A stretch of DNA of 64,000 nucleotides from positions 242,846 through 306,845 of the forward strand of contig NZ_CABFWF030000013.1 in assembly GCF_902153245.2 (NCBI RefSeq). Direction: 5' to 3'. Below the pieces are notes generated by a model. It did not search any database. It had not been told where the DNA came from and saw nothing but the letters and a program-made list of their open reading frames with translations. Origin of the DNA: Pseudorhizobium endolithicum (GTDB lineage Bacteria > Pseudomonadota > Alphaproteobacteria > Rhizobiales > Rhizobiaceae). Made by a program: the position numbers and the translations under genes. Positions 19,272 through 27,825 of the stretch are shown here, in pieces (position 1 is the first letter of the stretch; every line of letters begins with the position of its first letter).

Positions 19272-21374
19272 TTACTGGTTGGACGCGACCGGTTTCACCA
19301 GCGGCGTGATCCGGCGGATCGTGACGCGGCGGTTTTCCTGCTCGGCACCTTCCGTCCTGATCTTCAGGTAGCGCTCGCCATAGCCCTGGGTTGTCAGGTT
19401 CTCCGGCGGGATGCCGAAGGCCTCCGTCAGGACCACGGCCACCGATTCGGCGCGCTCGTCGGAGAGGATGAGGTTGCTCTCATCCGAGCCCACCGCGTCG
19501 GTATGGCCCTCGATCAGGAAGGTCTCAGCCGGGTTGTCCTCGAGGATCTTGTTCATGGCTTCCGCCACCTTGCGCAACGAGGTCGCCTGGTTCATCGGGA
19601 TCTCGGCACTGCCCGTGGCGAACTTGATCGTATCGAGGTCGATCCTCCGCGCCTTGTCGCGGATACGGGCCGAATACTTCACCTCATCGATCGAGTAGAC
19701 CCGCTCGACGCGTTCCACCGGCGGCTGATCGAGAAACTCGTAGTAATCGCGGTCAGGGTCGCTGGAGGTATCGATGATATACTCGTCGAGCGGCACCGTC
19801 AGGCGCATCGGCGGCAGCTCGCGGCCCGGATCGCGCCAGACATACTCCTCGTCCTCGTAGAGTTCGGGAGCGTAGTAGAGCACGTATTCCTCGCCATCGA
19901 TGATGCGCGACCGCTGCACGACGACACCATAGCTGTTGCGGATCGTCACCACCTGCACGCCGCCCGGCCGTTCGACCACCTCGCGGTAGCGCTCGCCCGG
20001 CAGGCGCTCGTAATAGACCTCGCCGCCGTCGCGGTAGAAGCGGCGGGAATCGTCATGGCGCACGATCGTCCGGTCGTCGATGGAGATGATCACCCGCGTG
20101 TCGTCGTCATCGCGGCCACGACGATCACGGTCACGCCGGCGGTCGCCGTCCCGATACTCCCAACCTTCGATGCGGCGGAATTCCGGCCGGCCGTCGATCC
20201 GCTCGCCCTCGAAGGAGGTGGCGGCGCGAAGCTCCAACGTGCCCCGTTCCTGCAGGGGTGCCTGAGCCTCGGCGTCGGACGTGGGGGGCGCCGGCGCAGC
20301 GGCTGCGGCAGCCGGCGCTTCCGCCGGAGCTCCGGCGGCCGGAGCTTCGGTCGTGGTGGTGGTGGTCGTAGTCGTTGTTGTGGTCGTTGTTGCGGATTCC
20401 TTCTGGCTGTCCAGCACGGCAGCGCCGTTCTCGACCGGCAGCACCACGGTCTCGCCCTCCTCGGCGGAAGACGGATCCTCGGCAAGCTGCTGGGCGCGTT
20501 CCACCTGCTCGGGCGTCGTCGCTACCGCCGGCTCGGTCGGCTGGCCAGCGGCACCGGACTGCTGATCCGCAGCGCCGCCGTCCGCGGGTGCGGCTTCGCC
20601 CTCGGCGGGCACGGATTGCTCCGGCGCTTCTTCGGACTGGGCCGCGGGCGCATCGGCAGCCGGAGCCTCCGGAGCGGCGGGCGCTTCGGTGGCGTCAGGC
20701 TGTTGTTCGCCTTCGGCCGGAGCCTGCTCTTCCGCAGACGGTGTCTGCTCTTCGGCGGCCGGCGCCTCGTCCGTAGCAGGAGCCTCGTCCGTCGCGGGGG
20801 CCTCTTCTGCGGCAGGAGCCTGCTCCGTCTCCGGCTCTTCGGCCGGGGCCTCTTCGGCCGGCTGCTCTTCCTGCGCCGGTGCCGTTTCCGCGGCGGGCTC
20901 TTCGGCTTCGGGTGCGGCTTCGGCTTCAGGCGCTTCCTCCGCCTGTGTCTCGGCCGGCGCCTCGGGTTCGGGCTCGGGCGCTACTTCGGGCTCCGGCGCA
21001 GCTTCCGGTTCCGGCTCGGGTGCGGCCTCAGGCTCAGGCTCCGGTTCAGGTTCCGGCTCGGGCGCTACCTCCGCAGGTGCCTCCTGCTGTGCTTCGGGGG
21101 CCGGCTCCGGCGCCGGTTCTTCGGCCTGCGGTTCTTCGGCCGGCGGCTCTTCCGCGGGAGCCTCCTCGGCCGGAGCTTCCTCCTGCTGCTCCTGCTCTTC
21201 CTGCGGGGCGGCTCCCGGCGGCAGGATCAGCTGCTCCTGGACCTGGATGACGTCGCCCTGCACTCCGGTCTTGAGCGGCACCGTCAGCGGCACGGCGGCG
21301 GCCGGCTGCATCATCAGCGGCAGCGACACGATCGGCGCCGCGACACTGGCGAACAGTCTGGATTTGATGGACAT
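19272..21374 (-). CDS. OmpA-family protein with very long Pro/Glu/Ala low-complexity linker
   Basis: About 700 residues from ATG 21374, chosen because GAGGAG precedes it by seven bases; the longer frame from 21440 is unlikely. A signal peptide (MSIKSRLFASVAAPIVSLPL, cut near PAAA) comes first. Then about 300 residues of Pro/Glu/Ala repeats (APEPEPEAAPEPE-type), and a run of 14 threonines near residue 330. A conserved middle region follows (YEFLDQPPVERVERVYSIDE), then an OmpA C-terminal peptidoglycan-binding domain (about 580-695; IKFATGSAEI, IEGHTDAVGSDESN, GYGERY). The acidic linker probably spans the periplasm or peptidoglycan. The repeats make the length likely to vary between strains. Confidence 0.88.
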   Translation of the reverse strand: MSIKSRLFASVAAPIVSLPLMMQPAAAVPLTVPLKTGVQGDVIQVQEQLILPPGAAPQEEQEQQEEAPAEEAPAEEPPAEEPQAEEPAPEPAPEAQQEAPAEVAPEPEPEPEPEPEAAPEPEPEAAPEPEVAPEPEPEAPAETQAEEAPEAEAAPEAEEPAAETAPAQEEQPAEEAPAEEPETEQAPAAEEAPATDEAPATDEAPAAEEQTPSAEEQAPAEGEQQPDATEAPAAPEAPAADAPAAQSEEAPEQSVPAEGEAAPADGGAADQQSGAAGQPTEPAVATTPEQVERAQQLAEDPSSAEEGETVVLPVENGAAVLDSQKESATTTTTTTTTTTTTTEAPAAGAPAEAPAAAAAAPAPPTSDAEAQAPLQERGTLELRAATSFEGERIDGRPEFRRIEGWEYRDGDRRRDRDRRGRDDDDTRVIISIDDRTIVRHDDSRRFYRDGGEVYYERLPGERYREVVERPGGVQVVTIRNSYGVVVQRSRIIDGEEYVLYYAPELYEDEEYVWRDPGRELPPMRLTVPLDEYIIDTSSDPDRDYYEFLDQPPVERVERVYSIDEVKYSARIRDKARRIDLDTIKFATGSAEIPMNQATSLRKVAEAMNKILEDNPAETFLIEGHTDAVGSDESNLILSDERAESVAVVLTEAFGIPPENLTTQGYGERYLKIRTEGAEQENRRVTIRRITPLVKPVASNQ

Positions 21375-21703
21375 CGATTTCTCCTCGACTAGGGATGTCG
21401 TCCCTTCTTCACGCGTCCTTATGCCGGACGTCGAGCGCAACAGCGCGGGCGCTCAACGGCGCTCCGCCCGATTGGTTCCCCCTGAGGGTGGGACTGCAGG
21501 CCTGAACCTCCGGTGAACGGCTCCGTGGCGGAAGGACCGGTCAAAGACCCTGGCGCCGGCCCCGCGACCTGCACGTAAAATGCCGTTGCATTTCGCCGTC
21601 AGCCGGTATCTAAAAAAGCATGGCCGAGCCCCCGGCTCCGGCCCATCCGGCATGGACAGGACAAGATCAACAGCCGTGCCGGCCGCCAACAGAGAGGATC
21701 AAA

Positions 21704-22474
21704 ATGCGTATCGCTCCCCAATTTCTCGCCGCCGCCTCGATTGCGGCTCTGGCCCTTTTCGCCGGTTCCGCATCGGCGCAGGAAAAGGTCGTCATCGCCA
21801 CCGAAGGCGCCTATCCCCCCTTCAACTACACCGATACCGACGGCTCCCTGAAGGGCTTCGATGTCGACATCGCCAACGCGCTCTGCGAGCAGATGAAGGC
21901 GAACTGCGAAATCGTCGCCAACGACTGGGACGGCATGATCCCGGCGCTGCAGGCCAAGAAGTTCGACGCCATCATCGCGTCAATGTCCATCACGCCTGAA
22001 CGCCTCCAGCAGGTCGACTTCTCCAAGAAGTACTACAACACCGGGCCGGCGATCGCCGTGCCGAAGGATTCCGAGATCACCGACCTGGAAGGCCTCAAGG
22101 GCAAGACCCTCGGCGCTCAGACTTCAACCACCCATGCGAACTATGCCGAAAAGCACATGCCGGATTCCGAGCTCAAGCTCTATCCGACGGCAGACGAGTA
22201 CAAGCTCGACGTCCAGAACGGCCGGGTCGACGCCGTGATCGACGACGTCGTCGTCCTGTCCGAATGGGTGAAGTCCGACGAGGGCGCCTGCTGCAAGATC
22301 CTGACCCCTCTCACTCCCGACGTGGAGATCAACGGCGAGGGCGCCGGGATTGCCGTGCGCAAGGGCGATCCGCTGGCCGACAAGTTCACCGCGGCGATCG
22401 CGGCCATCCGCGAGAGCGGCAAGTACAAGGAAATCAGCGACAAGTACTTTGATTTCGACGTCTACGGCGAATAA
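21704..22474 (+). CDS. polar amino-acid ABC transporter, periplasmic substrate-binding protein
   Basis: 256 residues from ATG 21704, chosen for GAGAGGA just upstream and a proper signal peptide (MRIAPQFLAAASIAALALFA ... ASAQ). The mature protein is a family-3 solute-binding protein of the lysine/arginine/ornithine/histidine/octopine type: EGAYPPFNYTDTDGSLKGFD, ANDWDGMIPALQAKKFDAII, MSITPERLQQVDFS and GRVDAVIDD. Cys pairs near residues 63/70 and the CC near 205 suggest disulfides. First gene of the transporter operon, followed by an attenuator. Basic amino acids are the likely ligands (inference). Confidence 0.92.
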   Translation: MRIAPQFLAAASIAALALFAGSASAQEKVVIATEGAYPPFNYTDTDGSLKGFDVDIANALCEQMKANCEIVANDWDGMIPALQAKKFDAIIASMSITPERLQQVDFSKKYYNTGPAIAVPKDSEITDLEGLKGKTLGAQTSTTHANYAEKHMPDSELKLYPTADEYKLDVQNGRVDAVIDDVVVLSEWVKSDEGACCKILTPLTPDVEINGEGAGIAVRKGDPLADKFTAAIAAIRESGKYKEISDKYFDFDVYGE

Positions 22475-22495
22475 GCTGCAGATAACCCCGAGAAG

Positions 22496-22535
22496 ATCGG
22501 TGGACGGCTTGCCCTTCCGCCGATTTTCTTTTTTA
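22496..22535 (+). terminator. intra-operon terminator/attenuator
   Basis: A 9-bp stem (22496-22504 with 22516-22524, one G-T pair), 11-base loop, then the T-rich tract tttcttttttaac. It lies between the binding-protein gene and the first permease gene. Such partial terminators usually allow higher expression of the binding protein than of the membrane parts. Confidence 0.75.
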
Positions 22536-22583
22536 ACAGAGGCACGATAACAAGCGGCGAAGCCGCAAGGGGAAAGCATTTTG

Positions 22584-23366
22584 ATGAGCGGATGGTTCTC
22601 CGCCCTCGCCACGGCGCTCGATCCGCTCTGCGGGCAGGTCGGTATCTTCACGCTCCTCGGCGGTGACGGCCTCGTCAGTTGCGGCGCCGGCGGGTGGGGC
22701 GACGAGATCGCCTTCGGCGTCAAGGTTACGATCACTCTCGCCGTCGCCACCCTTCCCTTCGGCCTCCTGCTCGGCTTCCTGATCGCGCTCGCTGCGCAAT
22801 CCGAAGACAAGTTGCTGCGCGCTGCGGTCGGCGTATACACGACGATCTTCCGCGGGCTTCCTGAACTGCTGACACTCTTCATCGTCTATTACGGCCTGCA
22901 GTTGCTGCTCCAGTCCATCCTCGGCTGGATGGGCGTCGAGCAGCGGATCGAGATCAACGCCTTCCTCGCCGGCATGATCGCGCTGGCCGTGGTATTTTCC
23001 TCCTATGCGTCCGAAGTGCTGCTCTCGGCATTCCGGGCCATCCCGAGAGGTCAGTACGAAGCGGGTGACGCGCTCGGCCTGCATCGGTCGCGAACCATGA
23101 TCCTCCTCATCCTGCCGCAACTCATCCGCATCGCCCTGCCCGGCCTCGGCAATCTCTGGATGATCCTGCTCAAGGATACGGCTTACGTATCGATCATCGG
23201 CTTGTCGGATATCGTGCGCCAGACAAGTGTTGCGGCCCGGGTCAGCAAGGAGGCATTCTTCTTCTATTTCCTGGCCTGCCTGCTCTATCTCGTGCTGGCG
23301 ATCCTCTCCTCCTTCGGGCTCAGCTTCATCGAGCGCTGGTCCAGGCGCGGCGAGGCGCGCCGATGA
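22584..23366 (+). CDS. amino-acid ABC transporter permease (HisQ/OccQ type)
   Basis: 260 residues from ATG 22584, with AAGGGG upstream; TTG 22581 adds one residue. The His/Glu/Gln/Arg/opine permease family pattern is clear: TLAVATLPFGLLLGFLIALA, TIFRGLPELLTLFIVYYGLQ, the EAA loop EAGDALGLHRSRTMILLILP and PGLGNLWMILLKDTAYVSI. About five membrane helices. The stop overlaps the next gene's start by 4 bp (ATGA). Confidence 0.92.
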   Translation: MSGWFSALATALDPLCGQVGIFTLLGGDGLVSCGAGGWGDEIAFGVKVTITLAVATLPFGLLLGFLIALAAQSEDKLLRAAVGVYTTIFRGLPELLTLFIVYYGLQLLLQSILGWMGVEQRIEINAFLAGMIALAVVFSSYASEVLLSAFRAIPRGQYEAGDALGLHRSRTMILLILPQLIRIALPGLGNLWMILLKDTAYVSIIGLSDIVRQTSVAARVSKEAFFFYFLACLLYLVLAILSSFGLSFIERWSRRGEARR

Positions 23367-24193
23367 GCTACGTCCGGGAACTCATCGCCGCCCGGCCGGC
23401 GCCGCCTGCACCCCGCAAGCCCCTTACGCCAGCGCGCGTTCTCGCTCTCGTGATCCTTGGTCTTTGGGTCGCCCTGGCCCTCGCCATGTTGGCAATGGTG
23501 GTAACGGGCTGGGACGAAGCCAAGTTTCTCCGCTACGGCCCACGTTATCTTTCCGGTCTCTGGACGACGGTATCGCTGGTCGGCCAGGCGGTTATTCTTG
23601 GCGCAATCCTGTCGCTGCCGCTCGCCTTTGCCCGGATGTCGACCAATCGCGTCATCGGCGGCATCGCCTATTCCTACGTCTATGTCTTTCGCGGTACGCC
23701 GCTGCTGGCCCAGCTCTTCCTCATCTATTACGGCCTTGGCAGCTTTCGGCCGCAGCTGGAAGCCGTCGGCCTCTGGTGGTTCTTCCGCGAGGCCTGGTAT
23801 TGCGGGCTCCTGTCGCTCACCCTCAACACCGCAGCCTATCAGGCCGAAATCCTGCGCGGCGCGATCGAGAGCGTGCCGCGGGGGCAGCATGAAGGCGCGG
23901 CGGCACTTGGCCTGCCGAAGAGCGTGGCATTCCGCAAGATCATCCTGCCGCAGGCGCTGATCGTCGCGCTTCGGCCCTATGGCAACGAGATCATCCTGCT
24001 GATCAAGGGCTCGGCCGTCGTCGCCATCGTCACGGTCTACGACCTGATGGGCGAGACGCGCTATGCCTTCTCCCGTACCTTCGATTACCAGACCTATCTG
24101 TGGGCGGCGATCTTCTATCTCGCCATTGTCGAAACGCTCCGGCACATCTGGGCCTGGCTGGAAGCGCGGCTTACACGCCACCTGAAACGCTGA
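23363..24193 (+). CDS. amino-acid ABC transporter permease (HisM/OccM type)
   Basis: 276 residues. A short cytoplasmic N-terminus and one extra helix (about 26-48) precede the HEQRo permease core: TTVSLVGQAVILGAILSLPL, YVFRGTPLLAQLFLIYYGL, the EAA loop GAAALGLPKSVAFRKIILPQ and YGNEIILLIKGSAVVAIVTV. It partners with the preceding permease as a heterodimer. No ATP-binding gene follows; a gene on the other strand comes next. The ATPase must be supplied from elsewhere. Confidence 0.92.
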   Translation: MSYVRELIAARPAPPAPRKPLTPARVLALVILGLWVALALAMLAMVVTGWDEAKFLRYGPRYLSGLWTTVSLVGQAVILGAILSLPLAFARMSTNRVIGGIAYSYVYVFRGTPLLAQLFLIYYGLGSFRPQLEAVGLWWFFREAWYCGLLSLTLNTAAYQAEILRGAIESVPRGQHEGAAALGLPKSVAFRKIILPQALIVALRPYGNEIILLIKGSAVVAIVTVYDLMGETRYAFSRTFDYQTYLWAAIFYLAIVETLRHIWAWLEARLTRHLKR

Positions 24194-24236
24194 GGGGCGC
24201 TTCAGGACGAATTCATCCTTCATTGAAGGCTGCGGC

Positions 24237-24959
24237 TCACACATGCACCTCGCCGTGCGCCAGTTCGCCGTCGTCGGAAGCCTGGTGAAGCGAGGCGTAG
24301 AAGATGAAGCCGTAGAACGCGGCCACGACGACGAGTACGCTCCATCCCGGCAGCGGGCCGAGAGCCGCATTGTGCACGGCCTCGCGCCAGGAAAACACCA
24401 GCTCGGCCTCCGTCTCGTCCGGCAGGAGCTTCGGCGTCGAGATCTTCAGGCCCCAGGCCAGAAGCAGGATCAGGTACATCCAGGAATAGTTCCGCCGGAT
24501 GCGTCGGAACAACGCATCCCGGTAGCTGATCAGGAAGCACGGTGTTCGCAGGCTCTTGGCGATCGCCTCCGCCCAGTCGGGCTTCAGGTCCGCCTGCGGG
24601 AAGAGCGCCTGGGCGAAGTAATGCCGCTCCAGCTTCCTCACCCGCGCCCGGTAGACATCGAAGAAGCGGTAGCGCCGCGCTTCGATCAGCAGCAGCAGCG
24701 AAACGAGCAGCATGGCGAACAAGACCACGCTGTGATGCGCCGTCGGAGTCGAAAGCGATACGGACAGTAGCGCCGCCACAACCGTGATGGCCCAGTTCGT
24801 AGTGCGGTCGATGCGGTCGCGCCAGCTCGTCATCCGCCCCATCTCGCCGCGATAGTAGTGGATGATCATGTTGGCTTTTTCGGCGGACGTGATCGGCAGC
24901 GAGGGTGCCCGCCGCTCGATCTTCTCCTCCAGCGCCGTCTGGCCTTGATTGGCTGCCAT
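24237..24959 (-). CDS. DUF2270-type integral membrane protein
   Basis: 240 residues from ATG 24959, chosen for GAGAAAGGA upstream; the frame reaches 25043. Two close N-terminal helices (TNWAITVVAALLSVSLS, SVVLFAMLLVSLLLLIEARR), a charged stretch YRFFDVYRARVRKLERHYFA, then two C-terminal helices. This layout matches DUF2270. No function is known. Monocistronic as far as can be seen. Confidence 0.75.
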   Translation of the reverse strand: MAANQGQTALEEKIERRAPSLPITSAEKANMIIHYYRGEMGRMTSWRDRIDRTTNWAITVVAALLSVSLSTPTAHHSVVLFAMLLVSLLLLIEARRYRFFDVYRARVRKLERHYFAQALFPQADLKPDWAEAIAKSLRTPCFLISYRDALFRRIRRNYSWMYLILLLAWGLKISTPKLLPDETEAELVFSWREAVHNAALGPLPGWSVLVVVAAFYGFIFYASLHQASDDGELAHGEVHV

Positions 24960-25088
24960 CGTCCTTTCTCCGGCTGGCGCCCTTCCGGGCGGACCGGGAT
25001 GAACGATCCGGCAGCCGCCTGCGTTCCCCCCGCTCATTGCCAAACCCCGCGAACGCGCCTAAAGCGGCGGCAACGACGGAGAACGCCC

Positions 25089-25898
25089 ATGAAGAAGATC
25101 GACGAGGAAGCGCTGGCGGAGGCCTATAACCGGGCGCTGGCCCTGGAGAAGGAAGGCGACGTCGATGCCGCCGTGAAGGCCTACCAGGAGGTTCTGGATA
25201 TCGATCCGGAAGATCACGGCGGCGCGGCCGTCCGCATCGCCGCCCTCGGCCGCGGCGAAGCACCGCCCAGGGCGCCCGACGCCTATGTGGAGACCCTGTT
25301 CGACCAGCATGCCGAGAGCTTCGAGGACATACTGGTCGACCAGCTCGGCTATGCGGTTCCCGTCATGGTCCGCCAGCGCCTGCAGGCGCTGAACCTCGGC
25401 CCGTTCAAGCGCATGCTCGACCTTGGCTGCGGGACCGGCCTCACCGGCGGCGCATTGCGCGACATGGTCGACGACATCACAGGCATCGACATTTCGGAAA
25501 ACATGGTCGAGATCGCCCACGAAAAGGATCTCTACGAGACGCTTTACGTGGCAGAGGTCGAGGATTTCCTCGAGGACAACGACGACGATCCCTTCGATCT
25601 CGTCACCGCCACCGACGTCCTGCCCTATCTCGGCGCGCTGGAGCCGCTGTTCTTCGGTGCCGCCGAGAACATGCTGCCGGGCGGCATCCTCGTCTTCTCC
25701 TCCGAAACGCTGCCGGCGTCCGACGGACGCAACTATATCGTCGGACCACACCAGCGCTTCCTGCATTCCGAGGCCTATATCCGTGCCCGCCTGTCCGATA
25801 CCGGCTTCGACATCGTCGAGATCTCCGAGATCAACGTCCGCATGCAGGACGGCCAGCCGAGCCCGGGCCATCTGGTCATGGCGAAGCTCAAAGGCTAG
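25089..25898 (+). CDS. TPR-containing class I SAM-dependent methyltransferase
   Basis: 269 residues. N-terminal tetratricopeptide-like segment (about 8-45, ALEKEGDVDAAVKAYQEVLD), then a class I methyltransferase with SAM motif I MLDLGCGTGLTGGAL (about 115), motif II DITGIDISENMVEIA and post-motif DLVTATDVLPYLG. The QHAESFEDILVDQLGY lead-in is typical of predicted TPR-repeat methyltransferases. Substrate unknown. DinB-family and DUF2269 genes follow closely and are probably co-transcribed. Confidence 0.88.
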   Translation: MKKIDEEALAEAYNRALALEKEGDVDAAVKAYQEVLDIDPEDHGGAAVRIAALGRGEAPPRAPDAYVETLFDQHAESFEDILVDQLGYAVPVMVRQRLQALNLGPFKRMLDLGCGTGLTGGALRDMVDDITGIDISENMVEIAHEKDLYETLYVAEVEDFLEDNDDDPFDLVTATDVLPYLGALEPLFFGAAENMLPGGILVFSSETLPASDGRNYIVGPHQRFLHSEAYIRARLSDTGFDIVEISEINVRMQDGQPSPGHLVMAKLKG

Positions 25899-25920
25899 GG
25901 TCTCCTTCAGGAGGAACCCG

Positions 25921-26481
25921 ATGACACCGCAGCGCTACCTTCTGGCTCAGGCCTACAACAACGCCTGGGCCAATCATCGATTGCTGAACGCCTGCCGGAT
26001 GCTGTCGCCGGAAGAACTGGCGGCTCCCCGCGTGAGCTTCTTTCCTTCCATCATTCACACCCTCAACCATATCCTCACGGTCGACTGGCTCTATATCAGC
26101 GCGCTGGAAGGCGATTGCATCGGCAGCGCCGCGTTCGAGCCGGAAATCCCCTTCTCCCGTATCGTCGATCTGGAGCGCGAACAGCGTGCAGCGGATCGGC
26201 GCCTGATCGATCACTGTCGGCTCCTCGACCGCGAGATGTTGCTGGCGGAGGTCCATATCCCGCGTAAGAGCCATGTCCAGGTCGAACGAACGGACCGCAT
26301 CCTGCTGCATCTCTTCCAGCATCAGATCCATCACCGCGGACAAATTCACGCCATGCTTTCGGGAACGTCCGTCGCTCCGCCGCAACTGGACGAGTTCTTT
26401 CCCGCCGACCCGGCCGAAAGGGCCCTGCGACGAGCGGACTTTCTGGAACTCGGCTTCACCGAAGAACTCATCTGGGACTGA
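25921..26481 (+). CDS. DinB/YfiT-family metal-binding protein
   Basis: 186 residues from ATG 25921, with AGGAGG nine bases upstream. Four-helix DinB fold with the metal-binding histidines: FPSIIHTLNHILTVDWLY (His near 45 and 49) and the later pair LFQHQIHHRGQIHAML. Related proteins are thiol-dependent or glutathione-type S-transferases and damage-inducible proteins. Biochemical role unknown. 22 bp after the methyltransferase and 2 bp before the next gene. Confidence 0.85.
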   Translation: MTPQRYLLAQAYNNAWANHRLLNACRMLSPEELAAPRVSFFPSIIHTLNHILTVDWLYISALEGDCIGSAAFEPEIPFSRIVDLEREQRAADRRLIDHCRLLDREMLLAEVHIPRKSHVQVERTDRILLHLFQHQIHHRGQIHAMLSGTSVAPPQLDEFFPADPAERALRRADFLELGFTEELIWD

Positions 26482-26483
26482 CC

Positions 26484-26894
26484 ATGCTCTATTTCGTCAT
26501 CAAATCCCTGCACATCGTCTCCGACATCGTCTGGGTCGGCGGCATGCTGGTAAACGCCTTTGTCATCGCCATGGTACCGCCGACGATCCGCACCGGCGTG
26601 ATCTCCGCGCTCAGGCCCTTCGACCGGAGGGTGACCAGCATTGCGGAAGGCGGAGCCTGGCTGTTCGGCATCATCCTTGCCGTCTGGTACGGCTGGTACG
26701 CGACGGGCTGGTTCGGCTTCAAGTTCCTGCTCGTCGTCATGCTGTCGGCGCTGCACGGAATGCAGGCAGCCTGGCTGCGCCGCATGGAGGCGGATCCGCA
26801 TCTCGATCCCCCCGCCTTCGTCAGGGTCGGCATGCCGGTCGTGCTCGTCTCCGTGGTCGCGATCGTTCTGCTGGCGGTGGTGAAACCCTTCTGA
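26484..26894 (+). CDS. DUF2269-family small membrane protein
   Basis: 136 residues with four hydrophobic helices: LYFVIKSLHIVSDIVWVGGM, EGGAWLFGIILAVWYGW, FKFLLVVMLSALHGMQAAWL and VVLVSVVAIVLLAVV. The conserved His in the first helix and in LSALHG fits the DUF2269/CopD-like layout, with a possible haem or metal site (inference). Starts 2 bp after the DinB gene. Confidence 0.75.
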   Translation: MLYFVIKSLHIVSDIVWVGGMLVNAFVIAMVPPTIRTGVISALRPFDRRVTSIAEGGAWLFGIILAVWYGWYATGWFGFKFLLVVMLSALHGMQAAWLRRMEADPHLDPPAFVRVGMPVVLVSVVAIVLLAVVKPF

Positions 26895-26955
26895 CGGCAT
26901 TGAGACGGCAGCGCGATTCCGTTAGGTCTGTGTGAGGAACAAGCAGGAGGAAGAC

Positions 26956-27825
26956 ATGGCGAAGGTGGCATTCATCGGATTGGGTGTGATGGGGTTCCCG
27001 ATGGCGGGCCACCTGAAGGAGAAAGGCGGCCACGACGTCGCAGTCTACAACCGCACCTCCGCCAAGGCCGAGGAATGGGTGAATAAACATGGCGGGCGAT
27101 CCGCCACCACGCCGGCCGACGCCGCCCGCGATGCCGACTTCGTCTTCACCTGCGTCGGCAATGATGACGACCTCCGCTCCGTCACGCTCGGGGAAACCGG
27201 CGCGATTGCCGGCATGAAGGCAGGCGCCGTGCTGATCGACAATACCACCGCCAGCGCGGAGGTTGCCCGCGAACCCTACGATGCCGCGAAGGACAGGGGC
27301 ATCGACTTCATCGACGCACCCGTCTCCGGCGGCCAGGCCGGCGCGGAAAACGGCGTCCTGACGGTCATGTGCGGCGGCGACCAGGACGTGTTCGACCGCG
27401 CCAAACCCATCATCGAGGCCTATGCCCGCATGGTGGGACTGATGGGGCCGGTCGGCGCCGGCCAACTCACCAAGATGATCAACCAGATCTGCATCGCCGG
27501 CCTCGTCCAGGGCCTTGCGGAAGGGATCCATTTTGGCAAGAAGGCCGGTCTCGACATTGAAAAGGTTGTCGAAGTCATCTCCAAGGGGGCCGCCGGCTCC
27601 TGGCAGATGGAGAACCGTCACAAGACCATGGATCAGGGCAGGTACGACTTCGGTTTCGCCGTCGACTGGATGCGCAAGGATCTCGGCATCGTGCTGGCCG
27701 AGGCGCGCCGCAACGGCGCCAAGCTCCCCGTCACTGCCCTGGTCGACCAGTTCTACGGCGACGTGCAGTCCATGGGCGGCAATCGCTGGGACACGTCCTC
27801 GCTGCTCGCCCGGCTGGAAAAATGA
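26956..27825 (+). CDS. 3-hydroxyisobutyrate dehydrogenase-family NAD(P)-dependent oxidoreductase
   Basis: 289 residues from ATG 26956 (AGGAGGAAGAC upstream). Beta-hydroxyacid dehydrogenase signature: Rossmann start VAFIGLGVMGFPMAGHL, substrate-binding DAPVSGGQAGAENG, catalytic Lys in VGAGQLTKMINQI and the tail KDLGIVLAEARRNG. It could be 3-hydroxyisobutyrate dehydrogenase (valine breakdown) or tartronate semialdehyde reductase; sequence alone does not decide. Its stop overlaps the next start by 4 bp. Confidence 0.9.
   Translation: MAKVAFIGLGVMGFPMAGHLKEKGGHDVAVYNRTSAKAEEWVNKHGGRSATTPADAARDADFVFTCVGNDDDLRSVTLGETGAIAGMKAGAVLIDNTTASAEVAREPYDAAKDRGIDFIDAPVSGGQAGAENGVLTVMCGGDQDVFDRAKPIIEAYARMVGLMGPVGAGQLTKMINQICIAGLVQGLAEGIHFGKKAGLDIEKVVEVISKGAAGSWQMENRHKTMDQGRYDFGFAVDWMRKDLGIVLAEARRNGAKLPVTALVDQFYGDVQSMGGNRWDTSSLLARLEK

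Noticed and set aside
19059..21392. 777-codon plus-strand frame with Gly/Arg/Leu/Phe repeats across the OmpA-family gene
   Set aside because: It is the antisense of the Pro/Glu/Ala repeats; the minus strand has the signal peptide and the OmpA domain.
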